Below, piece after piece: positions 9,701-18,676 of a DNA stretch of 64,000 bases (positions are counted from its first letter, which is position 1; every line of letters begins with the position of its first letter). Both the position numbers and the translations under genes were made by a program. The DNA comes from Paenibacillus xylanilyticus (GTDB taxonomy: Bacteria; Bacillota; Bacilli; Paenibacillales; Paenibacillaceae). The stretch spans positions 2,429,001 through 2,493,000 of the forward strand of contig NZ_CP044310.1 in assembly GCF_009664365.1 (NCBI RefSeq). The letters are read 5' to 3'. The notes below the pieces were generated by a model, which worked only from the letters and a program-made list of their open reading frames with translations, was not told where the DNA came from and ran no database searches.

Positions 9701-9727
9701 ATAATTTCTAAGGAGAGGAGGGAAAAC

Positions 9728-10135
9728 GTGAATCTTTTGAATGATATTAGCTTTAAAAGATTACAAGGTGCACTCGATGCGTCCAACACTAGACAACAAA
9801 CGATTGCAGACAACATTGCGAATGCAGACACCCCGTACTACAAGCGTTCTGACGTATCTTTTGAAAAAATTTTAAAGCAGCAAACGGATGGAGATATGCC
9901 AGTTCTTAAGGGGAAAGTAACGGACTCAAGGCATTTTGTCATAGGACCTTCCTCTTCCGTTCCTACTCCTGTAGTAACAATGGATCATTCGACATCCATG
10001 AATAATAACCAGAATAATGTCGATATCGACAAAGAAATGAGCCTTCTGGCGGAGAACCAGTTGCGTTACAACGCTTATATTCAACAAGTGAATGAACAGA
10101 TTAAAATGATGCGTGTTGGAGTAGAAGGGAGATAA
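9728..10135 (+). CDS. flgB: Flagellar basal-body rod protein FlgB
   Basis: A 135-residue proximal rod subunit and the first gene of the fla/che cluster. The rod-family signature is in the N-terminal helix (RQQTIADNIANADTPYYKR), and a C-terminal helix carries NNVDIDKEMSLLAENQLRYN. The central part is variable, as expected. It starts with GTG at 9728 after a strong AAGGAGAGGAGGG. flgC begins five bases after the stop. The protein is exported by the flagellar type III machine and assembles with FlgC, FliE and FlgG-type proteins into the rod. Confidence 0.96.
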   Translation: MNLLNDISFKRLQGALDASNTRQQTIADNIANADTPYYKRSDVSFEKILKQQTDGDMPVLKGKVTDSRHFVIGPSSSVPTPVVTMDHSTSMNNNQNNVDIDKEMSLLAENQLRYNAYIQQVNEQIKMMRVGVEGR

Positions 10136-10140
10136 CTTAG

Positions 10141-10590
10141 GTGAATATTAGTAATAGTTTTGACATTAGCTCATCGGCCCTTACAGCCCAACGCTTGAGG
10201 ATGGACGTAATATCATCAAACATCGCTAATGCTGAGACGACTCGCGCCAGTGTATCCAATGGCGAGGCCGTTCCCTACAAAAGAAAAATGGTAGTTCTCG
10301 AACCAAACAAAGCTTCGTTTAGCAGTATCCTCCAGAATCAGATGGGGAATAAGTCCTCGGGTGAGGGAGTTAGAGTATCAGAGATTCGTGAAGATCAATC
10401 ACCTTTGAAACCTGTATATGATCCTTCTCATCCAGATGCCAACGCTGAAGGGTATGTGTATATGCCAAATGTGGATATTGCGAAAGAGATGGTTGACATG
10501 ATATCAGCTTCTCGGTCCTACGAGGCAAACGTAACGGCGCTAAATTCAACCAAAGCAATGATAACAAAAGCTTTAGAGATCGGAAGATAG
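10141..10590 (+). CDS. flgC: Flagellar basal-body rod protein FlgC
   Basis: A 149-residue rod subunit. The N-terminal helix has LRMDVISSNIANAETT, and the C-terminus has VDIAKEMVDMISASRSYEANVTALNSTK, the classical rod/hook coiled-coil segment. The GTG start is six bases after the flgB stop. It is encoded between flgB and fliE, the standard Bacillales order. Confidence 0.97.
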   Translation: MNISNSFDISSSALTAQRLRMDVISSNIANAETTRASVSNGEAVPYKRKMVVLEPNKASFSSILQNQMGNKSSGEGVRVSEIREDQSPLKPVYDPSHPDANAEGYVYMPNVDIAKEMVDMISASRSYEANVTALNSTKAMITKALEIGR

Positions 10591-10648
10591 ATTACGGTAA
10601 TGTCAATGAGATTTTTAACATGAATAATGGGATAAAGGGGAGACATTG

Positions 10649-10960
10649 ATGATTCAGAACAACATGTTTAACACACAGGTAGTTCAACCGTTGCAGATGC
10701 AAAATGCTTCCGTTAGCAAAACATCAACACCAGCCGAAACCATTCAGAGCTTCGGTACATACTTACAAGAGGCATTAGGGTCCGTGGCAACACAGGAGAC
10801 TCAGGCACATGAAATGTCCAATCAATTTCTATTGGGTAATGTGAACGTGGATCAGGTAATGATCGCTTCAGAACAGGCCCTGTTGAGTCTGCAGCTCACG
10901 TCGCAAGTCCGGAACAAAGTAGTCGAAGCGTATCAAGAAATTATGCGTACGCAAATGTAA
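10649..10960 (+). CDS. fliE: Flagellar hook-basal body complex protein FliE
   Basis: A 103-residue protein that joins the MS-ring to the rod. The conserved C-terminal half includes VDQVMIASEQALLSLQLTSQVRNKVVEAYQEIMRTQM, summarised here by its key stretch EQALLSLQLTSQVRNKVVEA. The ATG at 10649 is preferred over the TTG at 10646 because it lies eight bases after AAGGGG. A spacer of about 150 bases with tandem hairpins separates it from the likely fliF start. Confidence 0.95.
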   Translation: MIQNNMFNTQVVQPLQMQNASVSKTSTPAETIQSFGTYLQEALGSVATQETQAHEMSNQFLLGNVNVDQVMIASEQALLSLQLTSQVRNKVVEAYQEIMRTQM

Positions 10961-10967
10961 AAAGAGC

Positions 10968-11023
10968 ATGATTGCGCTTCGATACCAGCGCTGATCATTA
11001 CAACAAGCAGCTGCGATGCTGCT
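10968..11023 (+). promoter_or_regulatory. Tandem hairpins between fliE and fliF
   Basis: The first stem pairs ATGAT-T-GCGCT (10968-10978) with AGCGC-TG-ATCAT (10987-10998) around a small internal bulge. The second pairs AGCAGC (11006-11011) with GCTGCT (11018-11023) around six bases. Neither has a T-run. Such paired stems in a long operon often act in mRNA processing or in slowing 3' exonucleases. Confidence 0.5.
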
Positions 11024-11107
11024 CCTGAGGCAAATCTCGTACTTTAGTAATAGAGGTACTTTGATGGCTTGGGACAGACTAAGCAAAGTTTCGGATGGGG
11101 TGACAGA

Positions 11108-12691
11108 GTGAATGAGAGAATCGCCCAGTACAGGGATAAAGCAACCCAGTATTGGAATAGCTTCAGCAAAAAACAGAAAGTTTTACTGGTTTCCACCTTT
11201 TTATTTTTAATTCTGGCAGCGGTTGTACTAACTATGCAGCTGTCCAAAACAGAATATGAAGTGGCATTTACTGATTTGAATTCCAGTGACTCAGCAGGAG
11301 TCATTAGCTACCTGGATTCATCCAATATCCCCTACAAATTAAGCGCAGACGGGAAAACCATATCGGTACCAAGCACGGATGTTGCACTTGCAAAAGTCAA
11401 CATAGGATCACAAGGGATTATTCAGAATGGTTCATTGGGATATAAATCATTTGAGGAGTCTTCATCGCCGATCGGGATGACAGACAAGGAATTCGATGTT
11501 AAATACAACAATGCCATTAACGGAGAAGTCGAACAGTTACTCCAGCGCATGCAGGGTATTCAAGATGCAAAAGTCTTGGTCAATATGCCGAAAGATAATA
11601 TCTTTGCCGGCCTGGAAGAGCAAGACAAAGCATCCGCTTCCGTAGCTTTGCAGTTTAAACCGGGATATCACCCGAATCAGGCAGCGGTGGATGGATACTT
11701 TAACTTGGTGAAAACTGCTATTCCCAACCTGCCGATTGAAAATATTACGATCACCAACACGGACGAAGCCGAGTTGATTCCAACTGCCCGTGGAGGCAGT
11801 GGTGGATTATCTTCCGAAGTCCAGGAAAACATGGCTTTGCAGAAGAAGTTCGAAAATGACGTACGCAACAATGTAAAACAGTTTCTGTCTCAAATCGTAG
11901 GCGAAGACAAAGTAAATGTACTCGTTGCTTCCAAGCTTAACTTCGATAAAGTGACAAGCAAAGAGAATCTGGTTACACCAGTGGATGAAGAGAACATGAA
12001 GGGCATCGAAATCAGTGTCCAGGAGATTCAAAAGAGTTATACAGGTGCGAGTACTCCAACAGGAGGTGTCGCAGGTACCGGTCAAGAAGAAGTTCCTGGG
12101 TATCCTTCAGCGGATGCAACGGGGAATTCTACTTCTGAGGAATCATCAAGCACTGTAAACTATGAAGTCAATCGAATTGCCAAAGATATCATTTCTAGTC
12201 CTTATACTGTAAAAGATTTAACCATTAACGTAGCTGTTGAACCACCTGAAGGACAAACAGAATTACAACAACCTGTCCAGGATGCAATTGAAAATATTTT
12301 GGTGAATATCGTTCGTGCTTCACTTGCAGATTCAGGTAATGTAATTACAGACGCTGATCTGACCAAAAAAGTTTCGGTTATATCCCAAGGTTTCCAGACT
12401 GCAGCCGCTGCAGAAACAGGATTCCAGCTATCAACAGGTATGATGTGGGGCGTAGGAGCATTGGTGGCCGCGTTAATCGCAGCAGTCGTTATCCTCCTCG
12501 TACGCCGTCGACGCAAACAAAACGAAGAGGAAGAAGAAGAGATTCCTCTCCCAGTAGCAACAGAGTTCCCGTCCATTACGTTGGACAGTGTAACGAACGA
12601 AAGCCAAGTGCGCAAACAATTGGAGAGTTTGGCGAAGAAAAAGCCAGACGAATTCGTCAATCTGCTGCGTACGTGGCTGGCTGACGAATAG
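11108..12691 (+). CDS. fliF: Flagellar MS-ring protein FliF
   Basis: A 527-residue protein (from the GTG at 11108) that forms the membrane ring of the basal body. Transmembrane helix 1 is near residues 22-42 and helix 2 near 443-467 (WGVGALVAALIAAVVILLV). Between them are ring-building motifs, with EVAFTDLNSSDSAGVISYL near the start. The C-terminal cytoplasmic tail binds FliG. The frame is open further up to a TTG at 11069. GTG at 11108 fits better because GGATGGGG precedes it and the resulting N-terminus matches the length of other Firmicute FliF proteins. fliG follows closely. Confidence 0.96.
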   Translation: MNERIAQYRDKATQYWNSFSKKQKVLLVSTFLFLILAAVVLTMQLSKTEYEVAFTDLNSSDSAGVISYLDSSNIPYKLSADGKTISVPSTDVALAKVNIGSQGIIQNGSLGYKSFEESSSPIGMTDKEFDVKYNNAINGEVEQLLQRMQGIQDAKVLVNMPKDNIFAGLEEQDKASASVALQFKPGYHPNQAAVDGYFNLVKTAIPNLPIENITITNTDEAELIPTARGGSGGLSSEVQENMALQKKFENDVRNNVKQFLSQIVGEDKVNVLVASKLNFDKVTSKENLVTPVDEENMKGIEISVQEIQKSYTGASTPTGGVAGTGQEEVPGYPSADATGNSTSEESSSTVNYEVNRIAKDIISSPYTVKDLTINVAVEPPEGQTELQQPVQDAIENILVNIVRASLADSGNVITDADLTKKVSVISQGFQTAAAAETGFQLSTGMMWGVGALVAALIAAVVILLVRRRRKQNEEEEEEIPLPVATEFPSITLDSVTNESQVRKQLESLAKKKPDEFVNLLRTWLADE

Positions 12692-12702
12692 AGGTGGACG
12701 TA

Positions 12703-13719
12703 TTGGCAAAGGCAAGCAGTCAAGGTTTGACTGGAAGACAAAAAGCAGCAATTTTGTTGATTACACTAGGTCCGGAAGTGTCGGCACAAATCTTCAAACA
12801 TCTGCGTGATGAGGAGATTGAACAATTAACATTGGAGATTGCCAATGTTCGTAAAGTAGATGCTTCCGAAAAAGATATGATTATGGCGGAGTTTCATCAG
12901 ATCTGTCTGGCTCAGGAATACATCTCTCAGGGCGGTATTACTTACGCAAGAGAAATATTGGAGAAAGCACTTGGATCGCAAAAAGCACTTGAAGTTATTA
13001 ATCGTTTGACAGCTACGCTGCAGGTGAGACCATTTGACTTTGCACGCAAAGCGGATCCAAACCAAATATTAAACTTTATTCAAAACGAAAGTCCGCAGAC
13101 GATTGCCTTGGTACTATCCTATCTGCAATTCGAGCAGGCAGCAGCAATTCTATCCTCATTGCCTCAGGAGAAGCAGGCTGATGTTGCACGAAGAGTCGCT
13201 GTCATGGACAGCACATCCCCTGAGGTTATCTCTCAGGTGGAACGTGTATTGGAACAAAAGTTGTCGTCAACGGTTACACAGGATTATACAAATGCAGGCG
13301 GCATCGAGTCGATCGTACAGATTTTGAATGGGGTCGACCGGGGTACAGAACGCACCATTTTGGATTCTCTGGAAATTCAGGATCCGGAACTTGCCGAAGA
13401 AATCAAAAAACGCATGTTTGTATTCGAAGATATTGTCAACGTGGACGATCGTTCCATTCAACGTATCATCCGCGATATCGACAACGCAGACTTGCAGCTT
13501 GCACTCAAAGTGGCGAGCGAGGAAGTTCGCGATGCAGTGTTCCGCAACATGTCCAAACGGATGTCCGAGACATTCAAGGAAGAAATGGAATTCATGGGGC
13601 CTGTTCGGTTGCGTGATGTGGAAGAAGCCCAGACTCGTATCGTAGGAACGATCCGCAGACTGGAAGAAGCTGGTGAGATCATTATCGCTCGCGGCGGAGG
13701 AGATGATATCATTGTCTAA
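12703..13719 (+). CDS. fliG: Flagellar motor switch protein FliG
   Basis: A 338-residue C-ring subunit that binds FliF through its N-domain and receives torque from the stator through charged residues of its C-domain. Visible motifs are GRQKAAILLITLGPEVSA at the N-terminus, the middle-domain ESPQTIALVLSYL, and the C-terminal MFVFEDIVNVDDRSIQRIIR with LRDVEEAQ. GAGGTGG at 12691-12697 favours the TTG at 12703. A GTG at 12694 would overlap the ribosome site. The gene sits immediately after fliF. Confidence 0.97.
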   Translation: MAKASSQGLTGRQKAAILLITLGPEVSAQIFKHLRDEEIEQLTLEIANVRKVDASEKDMIMAEFHQICLAQEYISQGGITYAREILEKALGSQKALEVINRLTATLQVRPFDFARKADPNQILNFIQNESPQTIALVLSYLQFEQAAAILSSLPQEKQADVARRVAVMDSTSPEVISQVERVLEQKLSSTVTQDYTNAGGIESIVQILNGVDRGTERTILDSLEIQDPELAEEIKKRMFVFEDIVNVDDRSIQRIIRDIDNADLQLALKVASEEVRDAVFRNMSKRMSETFKEEMEFMGPVRLRDVEEAQTRIVGTIRRLEEAGEIIIARGGGDDIIV

Positions 13720-14566
13720 TTTGATTAAATCTTTCCAGTATGTGCCGGTTGATGACCGCAAACGCCTTGAAAATCATCATCATTATGGTGGTCCTGAAGC
13801 TGACGGAACAGATAGTGAAGTAGAAGGTGCAGAGACAGAGGCGTTACAGGCTCGTGTAGACGAAGAAACTAAACGTCTGACTGCGGAGATGCTGGAGGAT
13901 GCCAAGGAGTTTGCAGAAAAGCAGGTACGCGAAGCTTCCGAGGAAGCGGAACGCATGCTTAAAGAAGCCCGTGAGCAGATCGATAGCTGGTGGCAAGAAC
14001 AGCGTCAGCAGGATGAACATTTAATTGAAGCGATGCGCTCACAAGGTTTTCAGCAGGGTTTTGATGAAGGCAAAGTACAAGCTGAACTGGATCTCCAAGT
14101 GCAGATCGAACAGATGATGAAAGAAGCACAGGAAGTACTGCAAGAGGCTTATGTAGCGAAAGATCAAATTATTCAGGAAGCAGAGCCTTTCCTTGTAGAG
14201 CTGGCATGCGGAATTGCAGAGAAGGTTATTGATAAGCAGCTCACTGTTGAACCAGAGCATACTCTCGAATTGATCCGGCAGAACCTCGCACGGAAACGTG
14301 AACAAGGAATGATTGCCTTGTGTGTAGCTCCAGAACAGTTTGCTTTTGTACAAGCTGCGCGTGAAGAGTTGTCTTTATCCATCGACTCACAAGCCGAACT
14401 TCAAATATTGCCGGATGCAACGGTAAAAGACAAAGGGTGTGTCATTCGCTCGTCTTTTGGAAGCGTGGATGCCCGTATTGATACACAACTTTCTGAAATA
14501 AAAAAAGAACTGGTCCGCATAGCACTTGAGGATGAGGGGCGAAAAAATCAACATGAAGGTTCTTAG
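13712..14566 (+). CDS. fliH: Flagellar export ATPase regulator FliH
   Basis: A 284-residue FliH-like protein that binds FliI and docks it to the export gate and C-ring. The first third is acidic with a HHH stretch. A long Glu/Gln/Lys-rich coiled coil follows (about residues 40-140), with FQQGFDEGK in the centre. The C-terminal globular part has ACGIAEKVIDKQLTVEPE. The start is taken as TTG 13712, nine bases after GGAGGAG, giving an eight-base overlap with fliG. Sequence conservation in this family is low, so position between fliG and fliI carries weight. Confidence 0.92.
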   Translation: MSNLIKSFQYVPVDDRKRLENHHHYGGPEADGTDSEVEGAETEALQARVDEETKRLTAEMLEDAKEFAEKQVREASEEAERMLKEAREQIDSWWQEQRQQDEHLIEAMRSQGFQQGFDEGKVQAELDLQVQIEQMMKEAQEVLQEAYVAKDQIIQEAEPFLVELACGIAEKVIDKQLTVEPEHTLELIRQNLARKREQGMIALCVAPEQFAFVQAAREELSLSIDSQAELQILPDATVKDKGCVIRSSFGSVDARIDTQLSEIKKELVRIALEDEGRKNQHEGS

Positions 14567-15872
14567 TTCACAGCGTTACATGGAGCACTTACGCCAATTT
14601 GATCCTGTTCGGGTTAATGGTAAGGTCACACAGGTTATCGGGCTGATGGTTGAATCCGAAGGTCCTGACGCAAGTATCGGTGACGTATGCTACATCTACC
14701 CGGGGAAATCAGAGAAGCCGATTCAAGCAGAAGTCGTTGGTTTCCGGGATAACAAGGTGCTGCTGATGCCTTTGGGTGAATTGCAATCGATTGGTCCGGG
14801 GTGCGATGTCGTAGGTACCGGGAAGCCGCTTGGAGTTCAGGTGGGTTCAGAGCTGCTGGGCAAAGTGCTTGATGGACTTGGTCAACCTCTGGATGGATCG
14901 CTGCTGCCTTCAAGGATGCCGATGTTCTCTACATCGAATAAACCTGTGAATCCGATGGAACGACCGCGTGTACTGGAAACTATGGGTGTAGGCGTTAGAG
15001 CAATTGATGGTCTGTTGACTGTTGGTAAAGGTCAGCGGGTGGGTATTTTTGCCGGATCGGGTGTTGGTAAAAGTACATTGATGGGCATGATTGCCCGTAA
15101 TACGGCCGCTGATGTGAATGTTATAGCCCTTGTAGGTGAACGGGGACGTGAGGTTCGTGATTTTATTGAACGTGATCTTGGGCCGGAAGGGCTGGAGCGT
15201 TCGGTCGTCATAGTCGCAACTTCAGATCAACCGGCATTAATTCGAATTAAGGGGGCAGTCATTGCCACCACGATAGCGGAATATTTCAGGGACAGAGGCA
15301 TGAATGTCATGTTGATGATGGATTCCGTTACTCGTTATGCCATGGCTCAAAGGGAAGTTGGACTTGCTGTGGGTGAACCTCCAGCGATGAGAGGTTACAC
15401 ACCTTCCGTATTTGCGAGTTTGCCTAAATTGCTGGAACGTGCGGGAACTGGACCAACCGGTTCCATAACAGCATTTTACACGGTACTCGTTGATGGTGAC
15501 GATATGAATGAACCGATAGCAGATGCGGTTAGGGGGATTCTGGACGGTCACATTGTGCTGAATCGGTCCATCGCGAACAAAGGACATTTCCCTGCAATCG
15601 ATGTGTTAGCGAGCATAAGTCGTGTCATGAAAGATATCGCGCCTGAAGAGCAGCTGGAAGCCGTTAATAATATGAAGCGATTGATGGCCGTGTACAAGGA
15701 ATCGGAAGATCTTATCAACATTGGGGCTTATCAAAGAGGGTCGAATGCAGCTATTGATGAAGCGATGGATCAGATCGAAAGCATATGGAACTTTACCAAG
15801 CAAAAAGTGGATGAAAAAGTAACACTGAGTGAAGTGCAGGAACGTTTGATTCTTGAATTTGCAAGGAGATGA
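14553..15872 (+). CDS. fliI: Flagellum-specific ATP synthase FliI
   Basis: A 439-residue F1-beta-like ATPase of the flagellar type III export apparatus. Walker A is GIFAGSGVGKSTLMGMIA. GERGREVRDFIERDLG and the Walker B segment VMLMMDSVTRYAMAQREVGL follow. It uses ATP to unload and unfold export substrates with FliH and FliJ. The frame is open upstream to 14526, inside fliH. The ATG at 14553 gives the usual family length (about 438), while the ATG at 14532 is an alternative. It overlaps fliH by 14 bases. Confidence 0.97.
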   Translation: MKVLSSQRYMEHLRQFDPVRVNGKVTQVIGLMVESEGPDASIGDVCYIYPGKSEKPIQAEVVGFRDNKVLLMPLGELQSIGPGCDVVGTGKPLGVQVGSELLGKVLDGLGQPLDGSLLPSRMPMFSTSNKPVNPMERPRVLETMGVGVRAIDGLLTVGKGQRVGIFAGSGVGKSTLMGMIARNTAADVNVIALVGERGREVRDFIERDLGPEGLERSVVIVATSDQPALIRIKGAVIATTIAEYFRDRGMNVMLMMDSVTRYAMAQREVGLAVGEPPAMRGYTPSVFASLPKLLERAGTGPTGSITAFYTVLVDGDDMNEPIADAVRGILDGHIVLNRSIANKGHFPAIDVLASISRVMKDIAPEEQLEAVNNMKRLMAVYKESEDLINIGAYQRGSNAAIDEAMDQIESIWNFTKQKVDEKVTLSEVQERLILEFARR

Positions 15873-15883
15873 AAGGTTAAACG

Positions 15884-16336
15884 ATGAAATTTCGGTATCA
15901 TTTCCAAAAGGTAGTTGACCTGAAGAGCAATGAAAAAACACAAGCGGAGTGGATGTTATCCACAGCAATCGGCAAACTTCAAACAGAAGAAGAACACCTT
16001 TTACAACTTATGAATGATAAAAACGAACTGATTCGTGTCATTCAATCCGCAACGGAGAGCACTGCTTCTGTATCCAGTCTGCAAGAAATGCAGCGATACG
16101 TGTATCATCTGGATGAGTGCATCACCAAAAAGAATACGGATGTTAAACACGCTCAGGTCAATGTGCAGCGAAATCAGACGTTCTTGAACGGTAAGATGGT
16201 TGATGAAAAAGTGTGGCTTGAAGCGAGAGACAAAGCCAAAATCAAATTTCAGCAGGAGATGCTCCTCCGGGAACAGAACGATCTGGACGAGATGGCTACT
16301 GTACGCTTCGCTGCAAAGGCCGGACGCGCAATCTGA
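15884..16336 (+). CDS. fliJ: Flagellar export chaperone FliJ
   Basis: A 150-residue, almost entirely helical coiled-coil protein starting MKFRYHFQKVVDLKSNEKT, the usual FliJ N-terminus. FliJ inserts in the centre of the FliI hexamer and links it to FlhA, helping use the proton motive force for export. It follows fliI by 11 bases. Confidence 0.92.
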   Translation: MKFRYHFQKVVDLKSNEKTQAEWMLSTAIGKLQTEEEHLLQLMNDKNELIRVIQSATESTASVSSLQEMQRYVYHLDECITKKNTDVKHAQVNVQRNQTFLNGKMVDEKVWLEARDKAKIKFQQEMLLREQNDLDEMATVRFAAKAGRAI

Positions 16337-16380
16337 TGGGCTTCGCAAGCGAAGTTGTCTCGTGAAGGAGGAATGGAATA

Positions 16381-17319
16381 ATGGCTGTTAAAGACACAGA
16401 TATCGAGAAAGAATCAGGTAGCGGTTGGGAAAAGTTTCTAATGATTTCGATCCCCATTGTCTTCACCGTCGTACTGCTCGGTGTGCTGCTCACCTTATTT
16501 AATGTAGATATACGCAATAACATGCTTGAGCTAGCTAACAAAATTCCGGTAGTCAAGGATTGGGTGCCTGATCCTGTACTGGATCCAGAAAAGGAAAAGC
16601 TGGACGAAAGCGAAAAGCAAGTGGAAAGTGCTGAAGCGACAATTGAAAAGTTGAAGTCACAGGTAGCGGCTAAAGAAACTGAGCTCCAGGCAGCAAAAGA
16701 GGCTGCTACGACTGAAGCAAAAAAGGCAAGTGATCTGCAAGCGAAATTGGATGAAACGGAAAAAGCAGCTGAAGCTGCAGCCGCTGAGGTTCCGGAGAGC
16801 GAGTCTGATTATCAGAAACAGATTAAGGATTTGGCCAAAATGTATGCGGATATGAGTCCAAGCAAAGCGGCGCCTATATTACAGAACATGACTAATGAAG
16901 AAATGGTGCTTCTTCTAAGTGCGATGCAGTCGACTGCGCGTACGAAAGTATTGGAGAAAATGGATCCGAAAACGGCGGCAGATGTCACGATGATGATGAA
17001 GGATGCAAAACCATCCGGAGATCTGGCACTCGATGCGTTGCAATCCAGATTGAAGAAAGAAACGGCTGCGACCACAACGACGTCTACTACCAATTCGAAA
17101 AACCTGGACAAAACCCAGCTTAGCCAAACGTTCTCTTCAATGTCAGCCTCAAGCGGCGCAAAATTGCTGCTAGAGACGTATAAACTCAGTCCAGATAAAA
17201 CTTTGACCATTTTGAATTCGGTAGACGATGCAACGCGCTCACAATTACTTGAGAATATGTCTACAGAGAATTCAGCTGAAACGGCGAAAATCTTAAACCG
17301 GTTAATGGGAAATAAGTAA
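16381..17319 (+). CDS. MotE-like protein (YlxF family, MgtE N-domain-like)
   Basis: A 312-residue membrane protein with one transmembrane helix (about residues 19-41). A long Ala/Glu/Lys-rich coiled coil covers about residues 70-135. A helical domain like the N-terminal domain of the magnesium transporter MgtE follows (KMYADMSPSKAAPILQNM, EKMDPKTAADVTMMM). Position between fliJ and fliK and architecture match B. subtilis YlxF and the MotE chaperone family proposed to assist stator or export assembly. A second, similar repeat (FSSMSASSGAKLLLETY) lies near the C-terminus. Exact function is unsettled. Confidence 0.8.
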   Translation: MAVKDTDIEKESGSGWEKFLMISIPIVFTVVLLGVLLTLFNVDIRNNMLELANKIPVVKDWVPDPVLDPEKEKLDESEKQVESAEATIEKLKSQVAAKETELQAAKEAATTEAKKASDLQAKLDETEKAAEAAAAEVPESESDYQKQIKDLAKMYADMSPSKAAPILQNMTNEEMVLLLSAMQSTARTKVLEKMDPKTAADVTMMMKDAKPSGDLALDALQSRLKKETAATTTTSTTNSKNLDKTQLSQTFSSMSASSGAKLLLETYKLSPDKTLTILNSVDDATRSQLLENMSTENSAETAKILNRLMGNK

Positions 17320-17346
17320 TAACGTTTACTGAAAGGAGGTGAAAAG

Positions 17347-18657
17347 ATGTCGATGGTTAATCAGGTGAATTCCCCATCTGCAGCTGTGTCTGCATCACAA
17401 GGAATCGGAGCAAAAGGGAAAGCTGTAACTGGAGCATCAGATGTTTTTGGGCAGTCTTTGTCAAAATCAATGAATGGTGAAATGGAGAAAGCCCCAACTT
17501 CTTCTTTAACCTTAGAAGGCGGAAACACTTTATTCTCACTTATTTCAAATGAAGACGAAGGAGATACATTAATCAAAATAGTAGATTCGATTTTCTCTGA
17601 TCATGAATCATTGGATTCAGTTTTTGAGAATAATCCGGAAATGCTCCAAAATCTACAGGTCTTAATTCAACAAATCTATTCTCTGCTTAATGGAATGCAA
17701 AAAGAGAGCCCTGACAATCCAGAAGTTATGAATGCAAATTCAATATCAAATTTAGATTTGTCGGAGCATCCAACGGCGGCACGCTTTGTATTACAAGATG
17801 CATTAACGCAGATTATAACAATTGTTAGAGAGCCTAAGGTATCAGGAATCAAAGAGCAAACTGAATTTAGACATTTAATCCAACAAATACAGAATCAATT
17901 AAAAGATTCAGGTATGGATGTTAGCACTAATGAAGGTTGGAAAATGTTAAACTCTCTTTTAAGTTCAGAGGCAGATGCAGAGCATAAAACATCTAATCAT
18001 ATAGAGAAATTTGAACAAATCAGACTGGTGAGTTCACAGCCTCCAAATCCACACAATGATCTTGAAACTGGGACAAGTGAGATTTTTGATGGAGAAAATG
18101 ATCAGGGAATCATTACTGCAGGAGAACTTTCGCTGAGAACTTCTGGTACTAAAGTGCTCAAAGCTGCAGAACCCGTAATGCAAGCTTCAAACTTCGCTAA
18201 AGAAATGACTCAATTCGTAGTTGGGAAGTTGGATATTGTTCAAAAAAATGGCCTATCAGAAGCGATTATATCATTGCGACCTGAGCATTTAGGGAAATTA
18301 GATGTTCAAATTTCGATGCAAAATGGCCACATGGTTGCGCGTTTTATGACAGAACATACGATGGCTAAGGATTTATTGGAGCAGCAAATCATGCAGCTTC
18401 GTACTTCACTTCAATCACAAGGTATTCAAGTGGAGCGAATTGAAGTGACTCAGAATAGTTCTCTCGGATCTCAGATGTATCAAGATGGAGGCCGTCAGTC
18501 TGGTGGTCAATCCCAGCAACAAAGACGTTCTCGTGAACGTGAAGAACACTCTGAAGAAGCTATAGCAACGGCAAGTATACAAGAAGAGTTGCGTAATTGG
18601 CGCAGTGATCATGAAGAAGAGAGTATGGTAAGGGATTCCTTTACAGCAGAAGCTTAA
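17347..18657 (+). CDS. fliK: Flagellar hook-length control protein FliK
   Basis: A 436-residue protein. The long N-terminal region is Ser/Asn/Glu-rich and poorly conserved. The C-terminal substrate-specificity switch domain (about residues 285-375) is clear, with EAIISLRPEHLGKLDVQ and MAKDLLEQQIMQLRTSLQSQG. It measures hook length and switches export from rod/hook to filament substrates by acting on FlhB. A basic Gln/Arg tail ends the protein. The Shine-Dalgarno AAGGAGGTGAAAAG is near-perfect. The gene is clearly more AT-rich than fliG (33% GC in one hand-counted 60-base line versus 57%). Confidence 0.9.
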   Translation: MSMVNQVNSPSAAVSASQGIGAKGKAVTGASDVFGQSLSKSMNGEMEKAPTSSLTLEGGNTLFSLISNEDEGDTLIKIVDSIFSDHESLDSVFENNPEMLQNLQVLIQQIYSLLNGMQKESPDNPEVMNANSISNLDLSEHPTAARFVLQDALTQIITIVREPKVSGIKEQTEFRHLIQQIQNQLKDSGMDVSTNEGWKMLNSLLSSEADAEHKTSNHIEKFEQIRLVSSQPPNPHNDLETGTSEIFDGENDQGIITAGELSLRTSGTKVLKAAEPVMQASNFAKEMTQFVVGKLDIVQKNGLSEAIISLRPEHLGKLDVQISMQNGHMVARFMTEHTMAKDLLEQQIMQLRTSLQSQGIQVERIEVTQNSSLGSQMYQDGGRQSGGQSQQQRRSREREEHSEEAIATASIQEELRNWRSDHEEESMVRDSFTAEA

Positions 18658-18676
18658 TTGGGGACGAGGTGATAAT

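Larger units (their letters stand above)
8740..9727 (+). other. Gene-free AT-rich region between hslU and flgB
   Basis: No convincing protein gene lies in these 988 bases on either strand, and I see no remnant of codY. One 60-base line (9181-9240) has only 15 G or C. In order it holds a short terminator at 8872-8895, a SigD-like promoter at 8905-8932, a palindrome in a possible SigA promoter near 9168-9197, a strong terminator at 9514-9550, a Spo0A-box palindrome at 9646-9665 and a hairpin at 9678-9700 ahead of the flgB ribosome site. It is the likely control region of the fla/che operon and could encode a non-coding RNA. Confidence 0.7.

Noticed and set aside
8740..9727. Cyclic-di-GMP riboswitch in the flgB upstream region
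   Set aside because: I looked for the conserved GEMM-I core and class II features and did not find them. The TGCGCAAATGCGCA at 9110-9123 is a simple repeat.
8740..9727. codY remnant
   Set aside because: No frame shows the CodY helix-turn-helix or GAF motifs, and base composition is unlike coding sequence here.
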